9,263 nt of DNA from CAYWMP01 sp964459445 (lineage in GTDB: Bacteria > Desulfobacterota > DSM-4660 > Desulfatiglandales > HGW-15): the NCBI GenBank assembly GCA_964459445.1, contig CAYWMP010000216.1, positions 1 to 9,263 on the forward strand, written 5' to 3'. The notes below the pieces were generated by a model, which worked only from the letters and a program-made list of their open reading frames with translations, did no database searches and had not been told where the DNA came from. This document shows, piece by piece, positions 6,580-9,263 of the stretch. Both the position numbers and the translations under genes were made by a program. Each line of letters begins with the position of its first letter. Position 1 is the stretch's first letter.

Positions 6580-7095
6580 ATGTTTTTGAGATTTCGAACC
6601 AGTTCATGGATTCTTACAATCCTCATCTTCTTGATCCTAAGCCTTGGGTGTCAGAAGGAAAGCGATGGCCTGCAGACTGCGCCGGATTTTGCCCTCGAAG
6701 ATTTATCCGGTAACAGGGTAACCCTCAAACAGTATCAAGGGCACATCGTTGTGCTCGATTTCTGGGCGACCTGGTGCCCGCCCTGTCGTGCATCCATTCC
6801 GGAATTGGTTCGTGTTCAAAAGAAGTTCAGGGACAAAGGCGTGGTGTTGCTCGGCCTTTCGGTGGATGATCCTGACATGTATAAGAACAAGTATCTTCTG
6901 GCCTTCAAACAGAAATTCAAGATGAACTACCCTGTCCTTCGGGCGGATCTGAAGATTATGCAGGATTACTTCGGCACGGAAAGGGTAGCAGTCCCGACGG
7001 CATTCGTAATCAATAAAGATGGCAAGATCGTGGACAGACATGTGGGGTATATCCCAGGCGCCATAGAGAAATCCATCAAGAAACTGCTCGGATGA
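6580..7095 (+). CDS. TlpA/ResA-like thioredoxin-fold lipoprotein
   Basis: This is a thiol-disulfide oxidoreductase of the TlpA-like (AhpC/TSA-related) group, acting outside the cytoplasm. Such proteins reduce disulfides, for example in apocytochrome c or other periplasmic targets. A hydrophobic signal (residues 10-22) ends in the lipobox LSLGC with lipidation at C24, so the protein should be membrane-anchored. The domain begins at APDFALEDLSG, has the active site WCPPC at 65-69 (C66 and C69), the cis-proline P139 in AVPTAFVI and a KDGKIVDRHVGY segment near the C-terminus. At 171 residues it has normal length. The ATG at 6580 has AAAGGAAG five bases upstream. The stop overlaps the start of the amidohydrolase (ATGA at 7092-7095), indicating coupling. 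Its partner is unknown. The divergent exported MEMO protein is one candidate, by position only. Confidence 0.93.
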   Translation: MFLRFRTSSWILTILIFLILSLGCQKESDGLQTAPDFALEDLSGNRVTLKQYQGHIVVLDFWATWCPPCRASIPELVRVQKKFRDKGVVLLGLSVDDPDMYKNKYLLAFKQKFKMNYPVLRADLKIMQDYFGTERVAVPTAFVINKDGKIVDRHVGYIPGAIEKSIKKLLG

Positions 7096-7937
7096 TCATA
7101 GACTTCCATACCCATATTTTCCCCCGGTATTTCAGGCACGAGAGAAATCGCTTTTTCACTGATGAGCCCGCCTTTGAGCTTTTGTATAGTTCACCTAAAT
7201 CAAAAATAATAGGAAGTAAGGATATCTTCCGAAACATGGAGGAGGAAGGGGTCGATATATCGATCGTGTTCGGTTTTCCATGGAAAAATCCGGATCATTA
7301 CAGGAGGCACAACGACTACGTTCTGGAATCCATAGAACGGGCACCGGACAGACTGATTGGATTTTGCTGTTTTGACCCCCTCACAAAGCAGGCGCCCAGG
7401 GAAGCGGAACGATGTCTCAAAGGCGGCATGTCGGGTATTGGGGAGCTTGCCGTTTATGATTCGGATTTTTCGGAAGATACCATCCTTGCACTAAAAGATA
7501 TCATGGCTATCGGTCGCGATTATGATGTGCCACTTTTGCTCCATGTGAACGAGCCTGTCGGACACAAGTATCCCGGCAAGATTCCCATGGGTTTGAGTCA
7601 GATCTATAGCCTGCTCAAAAAATATTCCCAAAATAAGATTGTCCTGGCCCACTGGGGGGGTGGGCTTTTTTTCTATGGCCTCATGAAAAAGGAAGTGAAG
7701 GACGCACTGAGCCATGTCTATTTTGACACCGCGGCGTCTCCATACCTTTACGATGCGGAAGTCTATGGCTTGGCCGGCAATATCATCGGGTTCGAGAAGA
7801 TCCTCCTTGGTTCTGACTACCCTCTCTTAAAACCAGGGAAGTATCTCAAGGAGATGGAATCGGCCGGATTGGGAAAGAATGCGATCGGGAAGATAGCGGG
7901 AGAAAACGCTGCACTACTTTTAAACCTACCGAAATAG
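7092..7937 (+). CDS. Metal-dependent amidohydrolase family protein (TIM-barrel hydrolase/decarboxylase)
   Basis: The 281-residue protein fits the Amidohydrolase_2 branch of the amidohydrolase superfamily, which includes ACMSD-type decarboxylases and lactone hydrolases. The expected metal and catalytic ligands are in place: H6 and H8 in DFHTHIF, E118 in GIGELAVY, H151 in LLLHVNEP, H187 in LAHWGGG and D242 in LLGSDYPL. The C-terminal IAGENAALLLNL is the usual ending of this branch. There is no signal peptide, so it is cytoplasmic even though its coupled upstream partner is an exported lipoprotein. The ATG overlaps the TlpA-like stop (ATGA). The substrate cannot be predicted. A hydrolytic or decarboxylating role in aromatic or other ring catabolism is possible, but no neighbouring catabolic genes support it. 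Confidence 0.88.
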   Translation: MIIDFHTHIFPRYFRHERNRFFTDEPAFELLYSSPKSKIIGSKDIFRNMEEEGVDISIVFGFPWKNPDHYRRHNDYVLESIERAPDRLIGFCCFDPLTKQAPREAERCLKGGMSGIGELAVYDSDFSEDTILALKDIMAIGRDYDVPLLLHVNEPVGHKYPGKIPMGLSQIYSLLKKYSQNKIVLAHWGGGLFFYGLMKKEVKDALSHVYFDTAASPYLYDAEVYGLAGNIIGFEKILLGSDYPLLKPGKYLKEMESAGLGKNAIGKIAGENAALLLNLPK

Positions 7938-7956
7938 AAGGCCTTCACTGGTTCCA

Positions 7957-9263
7957 ATGGACCTATTCACGAAACCATCAAAAGACACCCAAGAAGAAAC
8001 CGAATTCAACGAATTAGAAGGCCAATTGGACCGGATTACCTATACCAGCGAAGAAACGGGTTTCACCGTTGCAAGGCTTAAGGTCCAGGGATATTCGGAA
8101 CCCGTCACGGTCGTGGGCAGTCTGATCGCCCCGAGACCCGGTGAAGTTCTGCGCATGAAGGGGACGTGGGCCCACCATCCGAAATTCGGAAAGCAATTCA
8201 AAATCACCAGCCACCAGCTCGTGCTTCCCGCCTCGATTGAAGGTATTCAGAGATATCTCGGCTCCGGACTCATCAAAGGAATTGGTCCGGTCATGGCCTC
8301 ACGCATTGTTGAAAAGTTCGGTGAGCGTACCCTGGAAGTGATCGATCACCATATCGAAGATCTCCAACGTGTGCAGGGCATCAGCAAAAAGCGAATAGGC
8401 ATGGTTAAGCGTGCCTGGCAGGAACAGAAAGAGATTCGGGATGTCATGATTTTTTTGCAACAACAGGGGGTCAGTACGGGATATGCCACGAAGATTTTTA
8501 AAAGGTACGGCACCGAATCCATTGGCATCGTATCACGGAATCCCTACAGGCTTGCAACTGAGATGGTTGGGATAGGATTTCTTACAGCGGACAAGATCGC
8601 CCACCGGATGGGATTTGAGAAGCGATCGCCCGCCAGGGTTGAGGCGGGAATTTTGTATGTCCTGAATCAACTTGCAGATGAGGGGCATGTCTATTACCCC
8701 TATGAAGCGTTTATAGATAAGTGCCGGAATATCCTGGAGGTGGATGGGGACGTCATTATCAAGGCTTTTGGATCCATTGCCATGGGAGGTCAAATCGTCA
8801 TTGAGGATCTCAATTTGGATCTTGGGGCGTTTAAGACCAACCATAAGGCCGTGTATCTCACAAGATTCCAAGTGTCTGAGTCCGGGATTGCCGATCACCT
8901 GAAACGTCTGTTGCATTCCAAAAGGAAAATACGCGACATGGACGGGGACAAGGCTCTTATATGGGTTCAAAAACAAATCCGTTTGAGACTCGCCCAAAAA
9001 CAGATCGAGGCCGTCAAAAGGGCTATTTCCGAAAAAGTAATGGTAATCACAGGCGGGCCCGGCACGGGTAAGACGACCATTATTAATGCAGTCATCAAGA
9101 TATACCGCCAATTGGGGGCAAAAATCCTTTTGGCAGCCCCAACGGGACGGGCTTCAAAGAGAATGAGCGAGGCAACGGGGTATCCGGCAAGGACGATCCA
9201 CCGACTCTTGGCCTACCGCCCCCAAAAAGGAGGATTTCAACACAACCAAGACCGCCCGCTGGA
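7957..9263 (+). CDS. recD2: RecD2-type (RecD/TraA family) ATP-dependent DNA helicase, N-terminal part, cut by window end
   Basis: I translated this frame by hand. It stays open for ~435 codons to the window end, and the family is normally about 720-750 residues, so roughly 60% is present. RecD2 is a 5'->3' SF1B helicase acting in DNA repair outside a RecBCD complex. An N-terminal OB-like region (about 24-90) contains TGFTVARLKV and HHPKFGKQF. Helix-hairpin-helix segments follow, LIKGIGPVMASRIVEKFG (105-122) and LQRVQGISKKRIG (136-148), then the RecD2-type middle region with NPYRLA (195-200). Walker A GGPGTGKT is at 366-373, followed by AAPTGRASKRM and a TIHRLL segment. These N-terminal domains separate it from true RecD. 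ATG 7957 is the first in-frame start after the amidohydrolase stop, 19 bases away. Its Shine-Dalgarno (AAGG at 7938-7941) is 15 bases off and weak, so it may depend on read-through translation. Helicase motifs beyond Ia lie outside the window. Confidence 0.93.
   Translation, partial: MDLFTKPSKDTQEETEFNELEGQLDRITYTSEETGFTVARLKVQGYSEPVTVVGSLIAPRPGEVLRMKGTWAHHPKFGKQFKITSHQLVLPASIEGIQRYLGSGLIKGIGPVMASRIVEKFGERTLEVIDHHIEDLQRVQGISKKRIGMVKRAWQEQKEIRDVMIFLQQQGVSTGYATKIFKRYGTESIGIVSRNPYRLATEMVGIGFLTADKIAHRMGFEKRSPARVEAGILYVLNQLADEGHVYYPYEAFIDKCRNILEVDGDVIIKAFGSIAMGGQIVIEDLNLDLGAFKTNHKAVYLTRFQVSESGIADHLKRLLHSKRKIRDMDGDKALIWVQKQIRLRLAQKQIEAVKRAISEKVMVITGGPGTGKTTIINAVIKIYRQLGAKILLAAPTGRASKRMSEATGYPARTIHRLLAYRPQKGGFQHNQDRPL

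Noticed and set aside
8533..9111. Long open frame on the minus strand, 192 codons
   Set aside because: It lies wholly antisense to recD2, whose plus-strand frame gives recognisable helicase motifs. The minus-strand translation shows no recognisable motif.

Overview
The window reads as ordinary chromosome of a Gram-negative, probably anaerobic bacterium. The best guess is a deltaproteobacterium in the Desulfobacterota sense. That is inferred from mid-range GC, exported proteins with Gram-negative-type signal sequences, a LolA-like protein coupled to plsC, a solo RecD2 helicase and repeat-rich intergenic spacers. There is no rRNA or other marker here to prove it. I found no tRNA, rRNA, CRISPR array, transposase or phage gene.

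Layout, left to right. (1) 1-110 is an AT-rich leader with a small palindrome and a direct repeat. (2) 111-1711 is a translationally coupled pair: a PlsC-type 1-acyl-glycerol-3-phosphate acyltransferase and an exported protein with a probable LolA-like fold. Together they suggest an envelope-biogenesis operon. (3) 1712-2033 is non-coding and holds two three-unit arrays of an 8-bp motif in opposite orientation. (4) 2034-5258 holds priA (replication-restart helicase, TTG start) and an Asp/Glu racemase-family gene with an altered first cysteine motif. (5) 5355-6281 on the minus strand encodes a MEMO1-family protein (AmmeMemoRadiSam protein B) that carries a signal peptide. (6) 6282-6579 is a divergent spacer with a roughly 120-bp MITE-like palindromic element. 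(7) 6580-7937 is a second coupled pair: a TlpA-like thioredoxin lipoprotein and a metal-dependent amidohydrolase. (8) 7957 to the window end is the first ~435 residues of a RecD2-type helicase, cut by the window edge.

Functionally there are three themes. These are envelope lipid/lipoprotein handling (plsC and the LolA-like gene), genome maintenance (priA, recD2), and an exported redox/metal group (periplasmic MEMO and the divergent TlpA lipoprotein). Nothing is an obvious new defence or mobile system. The most noteworthy items are the exported MEMO protein without its usual partners in view, the MITE-like element, and the inverted octamer arrays.
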